Notes: generated from the letters alone by a model not told the origin. 21,724 nucleotides of DNA from CAZDME01 sp964506785 [NCBI: uncultured bacterium] (GCA_964506785.1 CAZDME010000005.1:15267-36990); one strand, 5' to 3'; shown: positions 7,851 through 15,819, counted from the first letter of the stretch. Made by a program: numbers and translations.

Positions 7851-8702
7851 TTATTGTTTCTTTTTTCGGCTGATAGCCGGAAAATGAGGGAATTTGAGTA
7901 TAGAAATTTTCTTCATCTTTTCCTCCCAGGGGATTTCTTTCCTCACTCCTCCTTCTAACTCGACGGTAATCGTCATCTTCAGCGGATTGCTGGCTACTAC
8001 CTTACCTTTTCCTTCTTTGGTATTGATGGTAGTCCCGCCTTTAGGAAACTTTCCTTTCATCTGCTTATAGAAATCATATTCATAGCTTAAACAGCACATT
8101 AACCGGCCGCATAACCCGGAAATCTTCATCGGGTTTAAAGAAAGATTCTGTTCCTTAGCCATACGGATGCTCACCGGTTCAAAATCTTTAAGAAATTTGA
8201 CACAACATAAAGGAAATCCACAAGGGCCAAAACCGCCAAGCCTTTTGGCTTCATCGCGGACGCCAATCTGTCTTAATTCGATACGGGCTTTTAAAATATA
8301 GGCTAAATCCTTAACCAGCTCCCGGAAATCAACTCTATCCTCAGAGCTGAAATAAAAGATGATTTTTGTCCGGTCAAAAGAGTATTCGGCGGCAACTAAT
8401 TTCATGGGAAGCTTTCTTTCTTCAGCCTTTTTTTCGCAAAGGGCCATTGCCTCTTTCTGCATCCGCTTATTTGTTTCAATCTGCCGGATATCTTCAAGGC
8501 TGGCTAAACGGACAATCTTTCTTAAAGGGTCGTCTATATCTTTTTCCAAAATAATTTCCGGTTCCGAGACCACTTCGCCGAATTCTATCCCTCGCCCGTC
8601 TTCGATAATACAAAATTTGCCAACCTTAACCCGGATATTGTTGGTATCGAAATAAATAACTTTATTGTCTTTCTTTAATTTTACCTGAGCAATCTCGTAC
8701 AT
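7851..8702 (-). CDS. yaaT: PSP1/YaaT (RicT) cysteine-rich regulatory protein
   Basis: A 283-residue protein with the PSP1 domain (about residues 60-145) and the diagnostic cysteine cluster: GPCGFPLCC (C161, C166, C167) and GLCGRLMCCLSYEYD (C198, C203, C204). In Bacillus the homologue YaaT/RicT joins YlbF and YmcA in an iron-sulfur complex that affects RNase Y-dependent mRNA maturation. Outside Firmicutes its role is not settled. The ribosome site GGGAG, 7 nt before the ATG, lies within a degenerate GGGAAA-word stretch. Position between holB and metG is the textbook arrangement. Confidence 0.93.
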   Translation of the reverse strand: MYEIAQVKLKKDNKVIYFDTNNIRVKVGKFCIIEDGRGIEFGEVVSEPEIILEKDIDDPLRKIVRLASLEDIRQIETNKRMQKEAMALCEKKAEERKLPMKLVAAEYSFDRTKIIFYFSSEDRVDFRELVKDLAYILKARIELRQIGVRDEAKRLGGFGPCGFPLCCVKFLKDFEPVSIRMAKEQNLSLNPMKISGLCGRLMCCLSYEYDFYKQMKGKFPKGGTTINTKEGKGKVVASNPLKMTITVELEGGVRKEIPWEEKMKKISILKFPHFPAISRKKKQ

Positions 8703-8707
8703 CGCTC

Positions 8708-8775
8708 TTCTCCCGTCTCCATTCTACCATTTCCCTTTTACCGCTTCTCATTTCCCGCCTAACTTTTCCCGTCTA
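8708..8775. repeat. Degenerate GGGAAA-word stretch between holB and yaaT
   Basis: The minus strand reads as loosely repeated GACGGGA / GCGGGAAATGAG / AAGGGAAATGG / GACGGGAG words. The stretch begins inside the last codons of holB and supplies the ribosome site of yaaT. Periodicity is looser than in the other arrays. Confidence 0.45.
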
Positions 8776-9862
8776 ATTTTAAAAGCATAACCGTAAGAGC
8801 GAGGCGCAGGTGGGCATTACGGGAAACAGCCTCTTTTATTTCTTTCAAAACAGAAATTTTCTCTTTTACTTCCTCCCGGGAAAGCGCCTGAGCGGTCTCT
8901 TTAATGGCGTCCTCCCGCGCCCGGTTAACAATTAATGTTTCCTCCCCGGTTATTTTCCAGACCAAACAATCCCTGAAGAAAAGTGTTATCGCCTGCAGGT
9001 CATCCTCTATCTTTTTCCGGTATTCCCTGTCCAGGGAAGCCTTCTTTTTTTCCTCTAAAAACCTCTGCTTTTTCTTGCCTAAATTCTCCGTCTCTTCTTT
9101 TAAATCCCCGGAGTATTTTAAGTTGAGCTTTTTCTTGTGTTCATCCCAAGTTTCGACGATATCACTGACAATATCTAAAATATTATCATCGCGTTTTAAA
9201 ATTAAATCTAAAAAAATTTCCTTCCCTAAAACCGCTCCTTCCTTCTTAAATCTTACTGCCTCTCCAAGCTTACCTTCAGAAATTACAGAGAGGCTTCTGG
9301 CTTCAGTTAAAGAGCAATTCAAATTTTCGAGCAGAAATTTCTCGATTTTCTTTTGAGAGATTAAAGAAAATCTCACCAGCTGACAGCGGGACCTGATTGT
9401 CGGCAAAAGCTCCTCGGCGGCGCTGCTAAGCAGAATGAGGACAGATTCTCCGGGCGGCTCTTCTAAAGTTTTTAAAAAGGCGTTTGCCGCCTGGCGGTTC
9501 ATCCGTTCGGCCTCAAGCAGGATAAAAACCTTCGTTCTTCCTTCAAACGGCTTAAGATAGATTTCCCGCTGCAACTCAAGGATGTGGTCTATCTTGATGG
9601 TTTGGGAGACCCCATCGGGTTCTAACCATTTAACGTCTGGATGGCGGAAACGTTCAATCCTTTGGCAGGAAGAGCACTGGTCGCAGGCATCGGCTTTTCC
9701 CTTTTCGCAATTTAAAACCTTAGCCAAATTAAGCGCCGTCAGCCGTTTGCCTATGCTGTTCTCTCCGACAAAAAGATAGGCATGGGCAATTCTATCCGAA
9801 CGTAAATTATTCTTTAAAATGGTTAACGGAACTTCCTGTCCGATAATTTCTCTAAAAGACAC
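8759..9862 (-). CDS. holB: DNA polymerase III delta-prime subunit (clamp loader)
   Basis: A 367-residue clamp-loader subunit. I start it at GTG 9862 (SFREIIGQE), because family members begin just before FxxIIGQ; in-frame TTG codons at 9877 and 9883 lie inside a word repeat without a ribosome site. Residues 33-40 (GENSIGKR) form a P-loop-like turn. C52, C60, C63 and C66 are the zinc module. KVFILLEAERMNRQAANAFLKTLEEPP is the canonical DnaX/HolB stretch, followed by LPTIRSRCQ (SRC motif). A charged, lysine-rich helical insertion lies at about 255-290. It loads the beta clamp with delta and tau/gamma. tmk lies upstream and yaaT downstream, as in Bacillus. Confidence 0.92.
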   Translation of the reverse strand: MSFREIIGQEVPLTILKNNLRSDRIAHAYLFVGENSIGKRLTALNLAKVLNCEKGKADACDQCSSCQRIERFRHPDVKWLEPDGVSQTIKIDHILELQREIYLKPFEGRTKVFILLEAERMNRQAANAFLKTLEEPPGESVLILLSSAAEELLPTIRSRCQLVRFSLISQKKIEKFLLENLNCSLTEARSLSVISEGKLGEAVRFKKEGAVLGKEIFLDLILKRDDNILDIVSDIVETWDEHKKKLNLKYSGDLKEETENLGKKKQRFLEEKKKASLDREYRKKIEDDLQAITLFFRDCLVWKITGEETLIVNRAREDAIKETAQALSREEVKEKISVLKEIKEAVSRNAHLRLALTVMLLKLDGKS

Positions 9863-9875
9863 GGTAGTAAATCCC

Positions 9876-9956
9876 AATATCAAAAATCAGATGCCAAAAT
9901 GCCGAAGCAAAACTCAAAAATTTTGAACTTTGATATGTGGCTTTGACTTTTGGTTC
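9876..9956. repeat. Inverted array of CAAAA words upstream of holB
   Basis: The plus strand carries a run of 7-9 base words (ATATCAAAAA, ATGCCAAAATG, AGCAAAACTC) up to a palindromic TCAAAAATTTTGA centre. After it come complementary words (AACTTTGATATG, GGCTTTGACTTTTGG). The RNA could form a long imperfect hairpin just ahead of the holB start. It is part of the general array phenomenon in this window. Confidence 0.65.
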
Positions 9957-9993
9957 TTAAAACTTATTCCCCCAGCCCTCAAAAGCTTACAGC

Positions 9994-10032
9994 AAAAACT
10001 TGCACCAAAAACTTGCACCTCGTAGGTGCAAG
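9994..10032 (-). terminator. Hairpin with U-tract and duplicated arm between tmk and holB
   Basis: On the minus strand CTTGCACCT-ACG-AGGTGCAAG (9 bp stem, 3-base loop, 10012-10032) is followed directly by TTTTT, which fits an intrinsic terminator or attenuator. The descending arm plus U-tract is then repeated exactly (13-base tandem units at 10007-10019 and 9994-10006), so the ascending arm has two possible partners. The same hairpin word recurs at the right end of the window. Confidence 0.65.
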
Positions 10033-10068
10033 GAAATTGATTTCTTCTGTGACGGGATAAAAACGGGT

Positions 10069-10734
10069 TTATTCTCTTTGATCCAAAAGATTGTTAAAAA
10101 CAACCTGGCAGACTGCTCTATGCGTCTCCTCAATATCGCCGGTAACTTTAATCACCTTAATCCGTTCCGGATACATCTGGGCAATTTTCAAATATCCTTC
10201 CCTCACCTTCTGGTGAAAGGCAATGCCGATTTTCTCTAAACGGTCGCCTTGACTATATTGCTCCTTTTTAGCCTTGGCTTTTATCGCTTTCTCTAAACCC
10301 GAAGGAGCTTCTACGTCCAGGAGAACGGTCAGATCCGGCTCAAACGAACCCAAGGCCGCCTGAGTAATTTTTTTAACATTTTCCATGCCGATTTCCCGGG
10401 CATAACCTTGATAGACCACGGTGGCATCCGTAAAGCGGTCACAAATAACGATTTTACCGGCATCAAGAGCCGGCTTAATTATCTCTTCAACTAACTGCAC
10501 CCGGCTGGCTAAATAAAGGAAAAGTTCCGTATGATAACTCATCTCCTGATTTTGCGGGTCAAGAAGAATTTGGCGAATCTTCTCGCCAATGACGGTACTG
10601 CCTGGTTCCCGGGCCGCCACCACTTCATATTTCCTGTTTCTGAGATAATCAGCCAGTTTTTCCACCTGGGTGGTTTTGCCGCTTCCTTCGGGCCCATCCA
10701 AAGTGATAAACCAACCGCCTTTCTTTTTGGACAT
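10069..10734 (-). CDS. tmk: Thymidylate kinase
   Basis: A 221-residue P-loop kinase that converts dTMP to dTDP. The Walker A motif is GPEGSGKTT (14-22), followed by REPGST, the CDRFTDATVVYQGYAR DRx motif, and a lysine/arginine-rich LID region. I use ATG 10734 because AGGGGG lies 5 nt upstream; an in-frame ATG 24 nt earlier has no ribosome site and sits next to a word array. Length is normal. It heads the tmk-holB-yaaT-metG-tatD block, separated from holB by about 200 nt of repeat and hairpin sequence. Confidence 0.95.
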   Translation of the reverse strand: MSKKKGGWFITLDGPEGSGKTTQVEKLADYLRNRKYEVVAAREPGSTVIGEKIRQILLDPQNQEMSYHTELFLYLASRVQLVEEIIKPALDAGKIVICDRFTDATVVYQGYAREIGMENVKKITQAALGSFEPDLTVLLDVEAPSGLEKAIKAKAKKEQYSQGDRLEKIGIAFHQKVREGYLKIAQMYPERIKVIKVTGDIEETHRAVCQVVFNNLLDQRE

Positions 10735-10750
10735 AATACCCCCTTTTATT

Positions 10751-10824
10751 AGTGTCAAGGTATCAAAGTTTCAAAGTATCAGAGTTTTTCCAATGACACT
10801 CTGACCCGTTGACACTCTGAGACT
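10751..10824. repeat. Inverted array of TATCAAAG / TGACACTC words upstream of tmk
   Basis: The plus strand has AGTGTCAAGG then TATCAAAG, TTTCAAAG and TATCAGAG. After a TTTTTCC spacer it has TGACACTC, TGACCCGT, TGACACTC and TGAGACTA, i.e. 8-base units whose second half is largely complementary to the first. A near copy lies upstream of lipM/downstream of gcvPB at 12406-12492; 25-base cores match at 23 positions. Confidence 0.75.
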
Positions 10825-10978
10825 ATGATTTTTGGTCTGCCTGCTTTTTTTGTTTCTCTTTCTTCTCAAAGCATTCCCGGCAGTTATAAATCGGCTTGGC
10901 CCGGGTACGGTCATAATCTTTATAAATTATCACCCGGTCTACTTCGGTCACTTCTTTGCCGCAGGTATCACATTTCAC
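10823..10978 (-). CDS. Small zinc-ribbon protein
   Basis: A 51-residue reading frame between purN and tmk, read by hand. It starts at GTG 10978 with AGGGG about 10 nt upstream (a TTG two codons earlier is possible). CDTCG near the N-terminus and CRECF around residue 37 give two CxxC pairs, consistent with a single zinc ribbon. A lysine-rich tail (KKEKQKKQADQKS) follows. It begins 13 nt after purN and is in the same operon. No family name is recognised with certainty; nucleic-acid or protein binding is only a guess. Confidence 0.65.
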   Translation of the reverse strand: MKCDTCGKEVTEVDRVIIYKDYDRTRAKPIYNCRECFEKKEKQKKQADQKS

Positions 10979-10991
10979 TTTCAACTATCCC

Positions 10992-11600
10992 CTATTTTTT
11001 TACTATAACCTTTCTGCCTTTAATCTCTAATTTATTTTCGCCAAACAATCTGATGGCTTCAGGATATAAGCGGTGCTCAACAGCATGAATCCGGGAAGTT
11101 ATTGAATCCTCAGTATCTCCTTCTTCAATCTTGACCGCTTCCTGAAGAATAATCGGCCCGGTATCCACCCCTTCATCCACAAAATGGACGGTTACGCCGG
11201 TAACCTTTACTCCGTAATCCAAAGCCTCCTTTATCCCATGCGCCCCTTTAAAAGAAGGGAGAAGGGCCGGATGAATATTAATCATCCGTCCTTTATATTC
11301 CCGGACCAGATCGGAGCTGATAATCCGCATAAATCCGGCCAGAACCACTAACTCAATCTTTTCTTTCAAGAGATTTTTTCCCAGTTCCTTATCAAACTCT
11401 CCCCGGCTGGGAAACTTCTTCGGGTCGATAAATAACCCCTTGATACCAAAATTCTCTGCCCTCTTTAAAATAAAAGCATCCTCTCTATCGCTAATTACCA
11501 GGCAAATATCAACCGGTAACCGCCCGGATTTAACCGCCTCGGCAATCGCCTGAAAATTAGTTCCCCGGCCGGAACCCAGAATAGCTATTTTCTTATGCAT
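10992..11600 (-). CDS. purN: Phosphoribosylglycinamide formyltransferase
   Basis: A 202-residue enzyme that transfers the formyl group of 10-formyl-THF to GAR in purine synthesis. The N-terminus SGRGTNFQAI is the GAR/phosphate-binding region. N108, H110 and D146 (MINIHPALLPSF and VDEGVDTGPI) correspond to the catalytic N106, H108 and D144 of E. coli. The family signature from HPALLPSF to TVHFVDEG is intact. Its start overlaps the end of the lipM-like gene by 16 nt. Its place next to glycine cleavage genes fits, as those feed the one-carbon pool it draws on. Confidence 0.95.
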   Translation of the reverse strand: MHKKIAILGSGRGTNFQAIAEAVKSGRLPVDICLVISDREDAFILKRAENFGIKGLFIDPKKFPSRGEFDKELGKNLLKEKIELVVLAGFMRIISSDLVREYKGRMINIHPALLPSFKGAHGIKEALDYGVKVTGVTVHFVDEGVDTGPIILQEAVKIEEGDTEDSITSRIHAVEHRLYPEAIRLFGENKLEIKGRKVIVKK

Positions 11601-12397
11601 ATCTCCCCGCGGGCTAACTTTAAAAATTTTTCCCTTTTCTCTTCGGCGTTGGCTTGAGCCATGCTCATCTCTTCCCGGCTGAGCTCTGCCGGTTCTAACT
11701 CAATCCCAAGCCCCTGCTTAAAACCTATTTTTAAAATTAACAGGGCCTCTTCAAAACTCAAAGATTTATTTAAAATATCCCTTAAAGAAGTAATTTTAAC
11801 CGGCTCCCGGGAGAAATTCCTGAGGGCCGGAAGAGCCCTTTCCAAATCCAATTCCAGGGGGATGGAACCGTGCTGCAAAATTACCTTTTTTTTGCGCCGC
11901 TGTGCATTTCCGCCTAATTTTTTATTTTCTACTAGTATATCATAAGAAGAGTTAGCCGTAAAACAAAAAGCACCTGTATTCTTGATAGCCGAAAAAGTCT
12001 CCCTGGCAAACTTGGCCTTAAAACCGAGCAGCTCAATAAAACGGATGATTCCGCCGCAAAGCCGGCAGAAAGACTCTCCCACTGAATGCGAAAACAAATG
12101 GGAATCCGGACCAAGGGACAGGCTATAGGTAACTTCCCGGTCATGAAAGAGAATTCCTCCGCCAGTTATCCGGGAGGTACAATCTAACCCTAAATTCTGT
12201 AAAACCTCGAAATTAATCTCGGCTTCCATATCTTGAATGTAGCCCAGGGAAAAAGCCGCCGGCCGCCAGCCATAAAAACGGATGGTCGAAGGAATTTTAT
12301 CTTGCTCCTTCTCTTTCATCAGGACTTCATCAACGGCCATATTGAAATAGGCGTCGTGAAATCCTGTCTCTATTATCCGCCAATTCTCTTTTTTCAT
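11585..12397 (-). CDS. lipM: Lipoate/octanoate transferase (LipM/LplA family)
   Basis: About 270 residues from ATG 12397; a TTG 18 nt earlier lies in a repeat and is less likely. It shows the biotin/lipoate ligase fold motifs: RRITGGG-like (SRITGGGILFHDREVTYS), then C145 in AFCFTANSSYDIL, then NKKLGGNAQRR with K160, then ILQHGSIPL. The cysteine at that place is the catalytic residue of LipM-type octanoyltransferases (C150 in B. subtilis) and argues for LipM over an ATP-dependent LplA. It lies directly after the gcv genes, so GcvH is the probable acceptor. No lipA is visible in the window. LplA or LipL activity cannot be excluded. Confidence 0.8.
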   Translation of the reverse strand: MKKENWRIIETGFHDAYFNMAVDEVLMKEKEQDKIPSTIRFYGWRPAAFSLGYIQDMEAEINFEVLQNLGLDCTSRITGGGILFHDREVTYSLSLGPDSHLFSHSVGESFCRLCGGIIRFIELLGFKAKFARETFSAIKNTGAFCFTANSSYDILVENKKLGGNAQRRKKKVILQHGSIPLELDLERALPALRNFSREPVKITSLRDILNKSLSFEEALLILKIGFKQGLGIELEPAELSREEMSMAQANAEEKREKFLKLARGEICIRK

Positions 12398-12405
12398 GCT
12401 TTCAA

Positions 12406-12492
12406 ACAGTATCAAAGTTTCATAGTATCAGCGTATCAAAGTTATTTCGATACAAGCTCATAAAGTATGCAATGGCACTTTGACACTCCTGA
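12406..12492. repeat. Inverted array of GTATCAAAG / TGACACT words between gcvPB and lipM
   Basis: The plus strand has GTATCAAAG, TTTCATA, GTATCAGC and GTATCAAAG, a middle part, then GGCACTTTGACACTCCTGAC. It matches the array at 10751-10824 over the left core (23 of 25) and again at the CAATGRCACTYTGAC part of the right arm. Unlike the other arrays, word identity is shared between two sites, which suggests copying. Confidence 0.75.
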
Positions 12493-12496
12493 CACT

Positions 12497-13939
12497 TTAC
12501 TTAGCCCTCCAGGCTAAATCTAATTCCCTGGCCGCCTTGGCCTCATCCAAACGGCCCACCGGGGCATTATGAGGAGCTTGACGGAGAACATCAGGATTCA
12601 CTTCGGCCTCATGAGCTATTTTTTTCATAGTTTCAATAAAATAATCCAGAGTCTCTTTAGTTTCGGTTTCTGTCGGTTCAATCATTAAGGCCTCCGGAAC
12701 ATTGAGAGGGAAATAAACAGTCGGCGGATGCAATCCAAAATCAATCAACCGCTTGGCGATATCCAGGGTTCGAACGCCTCGGGCCTTCTGCCTGTTTCCG
12801 GAAAAAACTACTTCGTGTAAACAAACCTCGTCATAGGGCAGGTCATAATAATCCTTTAATTCAGTCCGCAGGTAATTGGCATTTAAAACAGCGTTTTCGG
12901 CAACCTTTCTTAACCCTTCTCCTCCCAGGCTGAGAATATAGGCATAGGCTTTTATCATCACTAAAAAATTCCCATAGAAGGACCGCACCTTGCCAATGGA
13001 TTTTGGCAAATCGTAATTAAAATAAAATCTGCTCCCTTTTTTCTCAACGACAGGAAGAGGCCGGTAGGCAAGCAGTTCTTTTTTTACTCCCAGGGGGCCA
13101 ACGCCCGGCCCGCCGCCGCCGTGGGGTGTGGCAAAAGTTTTATGCAAATTGAGATGGACTAAATCAAAACCCATATCTCCAAAGCGGCTTTTCCCGAGAA
13201 GGGCATTTAAATTGGCTCCGTCGCCGTAAAGCAGCCCGCCGGCTTGATGGACAATGGAGGAAATCTCTAATATATTTTTTTCAAACAGCCCCAGGGTGTT
13301 GGGATTAGTAAGCATCAAGCAAGCTGTTTCCTCATTCATTACTTTTCCAAGATGCCCGATGTCAATTCCGCCAAATCCATCGGTTTCCACTTCAACGATT
13401 TCAAAACCACCCAACCTGGCCGAGGAGGGATTAGTTCCATGGGCGGAATCCGGAATAATAATTTTTTTGCGCTTCTCTCCTTTATCTTTAAAAAAGGCCC
13501 GCACTATCAGGATTCCCGTCAGTTCCCCATGAGCCCCGGCGGCCGGCTGCAGGGTAAATCCATCCATGCCGACGATTTCAGATAAACTCTTTTCCAAATT
13601 ATACATTAAAGTTAAAGCGCCTTGACTTAAGTCCCCGCTTTGGTAAGGATGCAAATGAGTAAATCCGGGAAGATTAGCCAATTCCTCGTTAATCTTCGGA
13701 TTATATTTCATCGTGCAGGAACCCAGCGGATAAAAATTAGTATCAACAGAAAAGTTAAGTTTGGAAAGCTCGGTATAATGGCGGACCACCTCTGGTTCAG
13801 TTAACTCCGGAAGGGGTAGATTCTTTCTCGCCAATCCCGGAGGGATAAGCCCGGATATATCCTTGAGAGGCACATCTAATTCCGGCAAAGAGGCGCCTGT
13901 CCGCCCCCTGGCGCCTTTTTCAAAAATTAACTTAGACAT
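12497..13939 (-). CDS. gcvPB: Glycine dehydrogenase (decarboxylating) subunit 2
   Basis: A 480-residue PLP-dependent subunit of the split P-protein. With GcvPA it decarboxylates glycine and passes the aminomethyl group to lipoyl-GcvH. The PLP lysine is K267 in [18 protein letters not shown]. Other family blocks are [36 protein letters not shown] and GANLNAL. The C-terminus ([14 protein letters not shown]) is complete. GGGGG just before the ATG serves as ribosome site, immediately after a 14-bp hairpin in which the gcvPA stop codon lies. Confidence 0.96.
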   Translation of the reverse strand: MSKLIFEKGARGRTGASLPELDVPLKDISGLIPPGLARKNLPLPELTEPEVVRHYTELSKLNFSVDTNFYPLGSCTMKYNPKINEELANLPGFTHLHPYQSGDLSQGALTLMYNLEKSLSEIVGMDGFTLQPAAGAHGELTGILIVRAFFKDKGEKRKKIIIPDSAHGTNPSSARLGGFEIVEVETDGFGGIDIGHLGKVMNEETACLMLTNPNTLGLFEKNILEISSIVHQAGGLLYGDGANLNALLGKSRFGDMGFDLVHLNLHKTFATPHGGGGPGVGPLGVKKELLAYRPLPVVEKKGSRFYFNYDLPKSIGKVRSFYGNFLVMIKAYAYILSLGGEGLRKVAENAVLNANYLRTELKDYYDLPYDEVCLHEVVFSGNRQKARGVRTLDIAKRLIDFGLHPPTVYFPLNVPEALMIEPTETETKETLDYFIETMKKIAHEAEVNPDVLRQAPHNAPVGRLDEAKAARELDLAWRAK

Positions 13940-13948
13940 ATTTCCCCC

Positions 13949-13979
13949 AAATTATAGGATATCCGATATCCTATAATTT
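13949..13979. repeat. Perfect 14-bp inverted repeat at the gcvPA/gcvPB junction
   Basis: The arms 13949-13962 and 13966-13979 are fully complementary, with the 3-base loop CCG (plus strand). The gcvPA stop codon TAG lies within the stem, and the gcvPB ribosome site begins right after it. There is no U-tract, so it is not a standard terminator. It may affect translational coupling or mRNA stability. Confidence 0.85.
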
Positions 13980-15332
13980 TTGCAGCGATTTTAATACTTC
14001 AATCAATTTATCGATTTCTTCTTTGCTTCTTTTTTCGGTCACGGCTAAAAGCATACAGTTTTCAAATTCCCCATTAGGAGATTTTTTTCTAACCGCTAAA
14101 TCCAACCCGCCGATAATTTTATTCTCTAAAAGCCGACGGTTAATCTTTTCAACCGGATGCGGGCAGCTCAGGACAAACTCCTTAAAGAAAGGTTGTTTAA
14201 ATTTTAACTTATAACCCGGGATTTCGGTAATCTTTCTGGCGGCGTAATGCGCCTTTTGCAGACAAAGTCCGGCAACCATTTTTAATCCGTTTTTCCCCAA
14301 TAGGGCTAAATAAATAGTTGCCGCCAGGGCATTTAAGGCATGATTGGTGCAAATGTTAGAGGTTGCCTGCGCCCGGCGAATATGCTGTTCCCGAGTCTGC
14401 AGGGTAAGGACATATCCGGTCCTGCCCAGGCTGTCTTCGGTTTGGCCTACCAACCTTCCCGGCATCTTTCTGACAAATGCCAGGTGAGAAGCCATAAATC
14501 CCAGGCCCGGCCCGCCAAAATTTAAACCGGAACCCAGGGCCTGGCCTTCCCCGACGACAATATCGGCTCCCCATTCTCCCGGCGGGCGGATCATAGCCAG
14601 GGCAATGGGATCAACGGAGACGATATAAAGACTTCCGTTTTGCCTGATGAATGGGGCTATTCTTTCTCCCTCTTCAAAAATTCCAAAAAAGTTCGGCTGA
14701 GAAATTATTACCGCGCTGGTATCTTTGTCTAGAGAACTTTTTAAAAAGGCTGAATCAACTCTTCCTTCTTTAAGCGGAATCCGTTTAATGGCTAAATCTG
14801 AACCAGATAGATAAGTTTCAAGGACAGAAAGGTATTCGGGATGAATTGCCTGGCTGACTAAAATTGTTTTTCTTTTATTTATCCGCGCTGCCATCAGGGC
14901 CGCTTCGGCCAGAGCGCTGGCTCCGTCATAAAGCGAAGCATTAGCCGCTTCCATTCCGGTAAGCAGGGTAATAAAAGTTTGATATTCATAAATGGCCTGG
15001 AGAATCCCCTGGCTGGCTTCAGCTTGATAGGGGGTGTAGGCGGTATAAAATTCGGGCCGCCCAATCAGAAACTTAAGAGCCGCGGGAACAAAATGGTCGT
15101 AATAACCGCCCCCTAAAAATAAGGGATAATCCAGAGCAGATTTGTTTTGGCCGGCTAAATCTCTTAATTCGTTTACCACCTCGATTTCACTTAAAGGTCG
15201 TGCTCTCGGCGTGGCGGATGACTTCAATCTGACCTTCTCAGGAATAGACTGAAAAAGTTCTTCGATAGACCGCAGGCCAATCGCTTCAAGCATCTCTTTT
15301 TGCTGTAAGGGCGTATTTCCTGAATAATCCAT
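13971..15332 (-). CDS. gcvPA: Glycine dehydrogenase (decarboxylating) subunit 1
   Basis: A 453-residue first subunit of the two-part P-protein, lacking the PLP lysine, as expected. The family blocks LGGGYYDHFVPAA, YTPYQAEASQGILQAIYEYQT, NASLYDGASALAEA and EGQALGSGLNFGGPGLGFMA are all present, and GRLVGQTEDSLGRTGYVLTLQTREQHIRRAQATSNICTN is typical near residue 300. A GGTGA ribosome site precedes the ATG. It sits between gcvH and gcvPB and must act as a heterodimer or heterotetramer with GcvPB. Its last codons run into a hairpin. Confidence 0.96.
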   Translation of the reverse strand: MDYSGNTPLQQKEMLEAIGLRSIEELFQSIPEKVRLKSSATPRARPLSEIEVVNELRDLAGQNKSALDYPLFLGGGYYDHFVPAALKFLIGRPEFYTAYTPYQAEASQGILQAIYEYQTFITLLTGMEAANASLYDGASALAEAALMAARINKRKTILVSQAIHPEYLSVLETYLSGSDLAIKRIPLKEGRVDSAFLKSSLDKDTSAVIISQPNFFGIFEEGERIAPFIRQNGSLYIVSVDPIALAMIRPPGEWGADIVVGEGQALGSGLNFGGPGLGFMASHLAFVRKMPGRLVGQTEDSLGRTGYVLTLQTREQHIRRAQATSNICTNHALNALAATIYLALLGKNGLKMVAGLCLQKAHYAARKITEIPGYKLKFKQPFFKEFVLSCPHPVEKINRRLLENKIIGGLDLAVRKKSPNGEFENCMLLAVTEKRSKEEIDKLIEVLKSLQKL

Positions 15333-15339
15333 TTTTCAC

Positions 15340-15390
15340 CTGATAACCTGACAACGGGCAACGTGATAACGATATAACGAGATAACGATT
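15340..15390. repeat. Array of GTGATAAC-type words between gcvH and gcvPA
   Basis: The plus strand reads CTGATAAC, CTGACAAC, GGGCAAC, GTGATAAC, GATATAAC, GAGATAAC at 7-8 base steps. It is the same word as at 5321-5358 but on the other strand. GGGCAACG (15356-15363) can pair with CGTTGCCC (15395-15402), which lies inside the end of gcvH. Confidence 0.7.
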
Positions 15391-15787
15391 ACGCCGTTGC
15401 CCCTTCAGATTTAGATTGGTATTCTTCTGCCTCAATTAAATGGTCAAACTCATGGTTATTCGTTTTTGCATCCACCTCTAAAACCAGCAGCCAGCCTTTT
15501 CCGTAGGGATCCTGATTAATTAGCTGGGGGTTTTCGGATAGCTCTCGGTTCACCTCGACTACCCGTCCGCTTAAAGGGGCATAGATTTCGGAAACAGATT
15601 TAATCGATTCAATAATACCCAGGCTGGAGGACTGTTCTATGTGGGTTTCTAAATCAGGCAGCTCGACAAAAACCACCTCACCAAGCTCCTTCTGGGCAAA
15701 ATCAGTAATACCCACCCGGGCTATTTCTCCGTCTATCTTTATCCATTCATGTGAGCTGGTATATTTTAATCCCTTTGGCACAATCAT
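15389..15787 (-). CDS. gcvH: Glycine cleavage system H protein (lipoyl carrier)
   Basis: A 132-residue carrier that shuttles the aminomethyl group between P, T and L proteins on a lipoyl arm. The lipoylated lysine is K63 in GIIESIKSVSEIYAPLSG. YTSSHEWIK near the N-terminus, FAQKELGEVVFVELP, and the NPQLINQDPYGKGWLL block are all typical. The ribosome site GGAGG sits before the ATG. The C-terminal tail is slightly extended and overlaps the start of a word array. Lipoylation probably depends on the lipM-like gene 3.4 kb downstream. Confidence 0.97.
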   Translation of the reverse strand: MIVPKGLKYTSSHEWIKIDGEIARVGITDFAQKELGEVVFVELPDLETHIEQSSSLGIIESIKSVSEIYAPLSGRVVEVNRELSENPQLINQDPYGKGWLLVLEVDAKTNNHEFDHLIEAEEYQSKSEGATA

Positions 15788-15819
15788 TTTTTCCTCCTCG
15801 CTGTAAATACCTCTATTAA

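Noticed and set aside
8904-9356. Plus-strand open frame of 150 codons opposite holB
   Set aside because: Serine- and phenylalanine-rich composition typical of an antisense shadow of a lysine/glutamate-rich gene; no ribosome site or family resemblance.
9863-9883. TTG starts for holB at 9883 or 9877
   Set aside because: They lie in the CAAAA word array, have no ribosome site, and family members start right before FxxIIGQ.
9876-10032. Repeat run considered as a CRISPR array
   Set aside because: Units are 7-13 bases, degenerate, with no spacers of constant length and no cas genes nearby.
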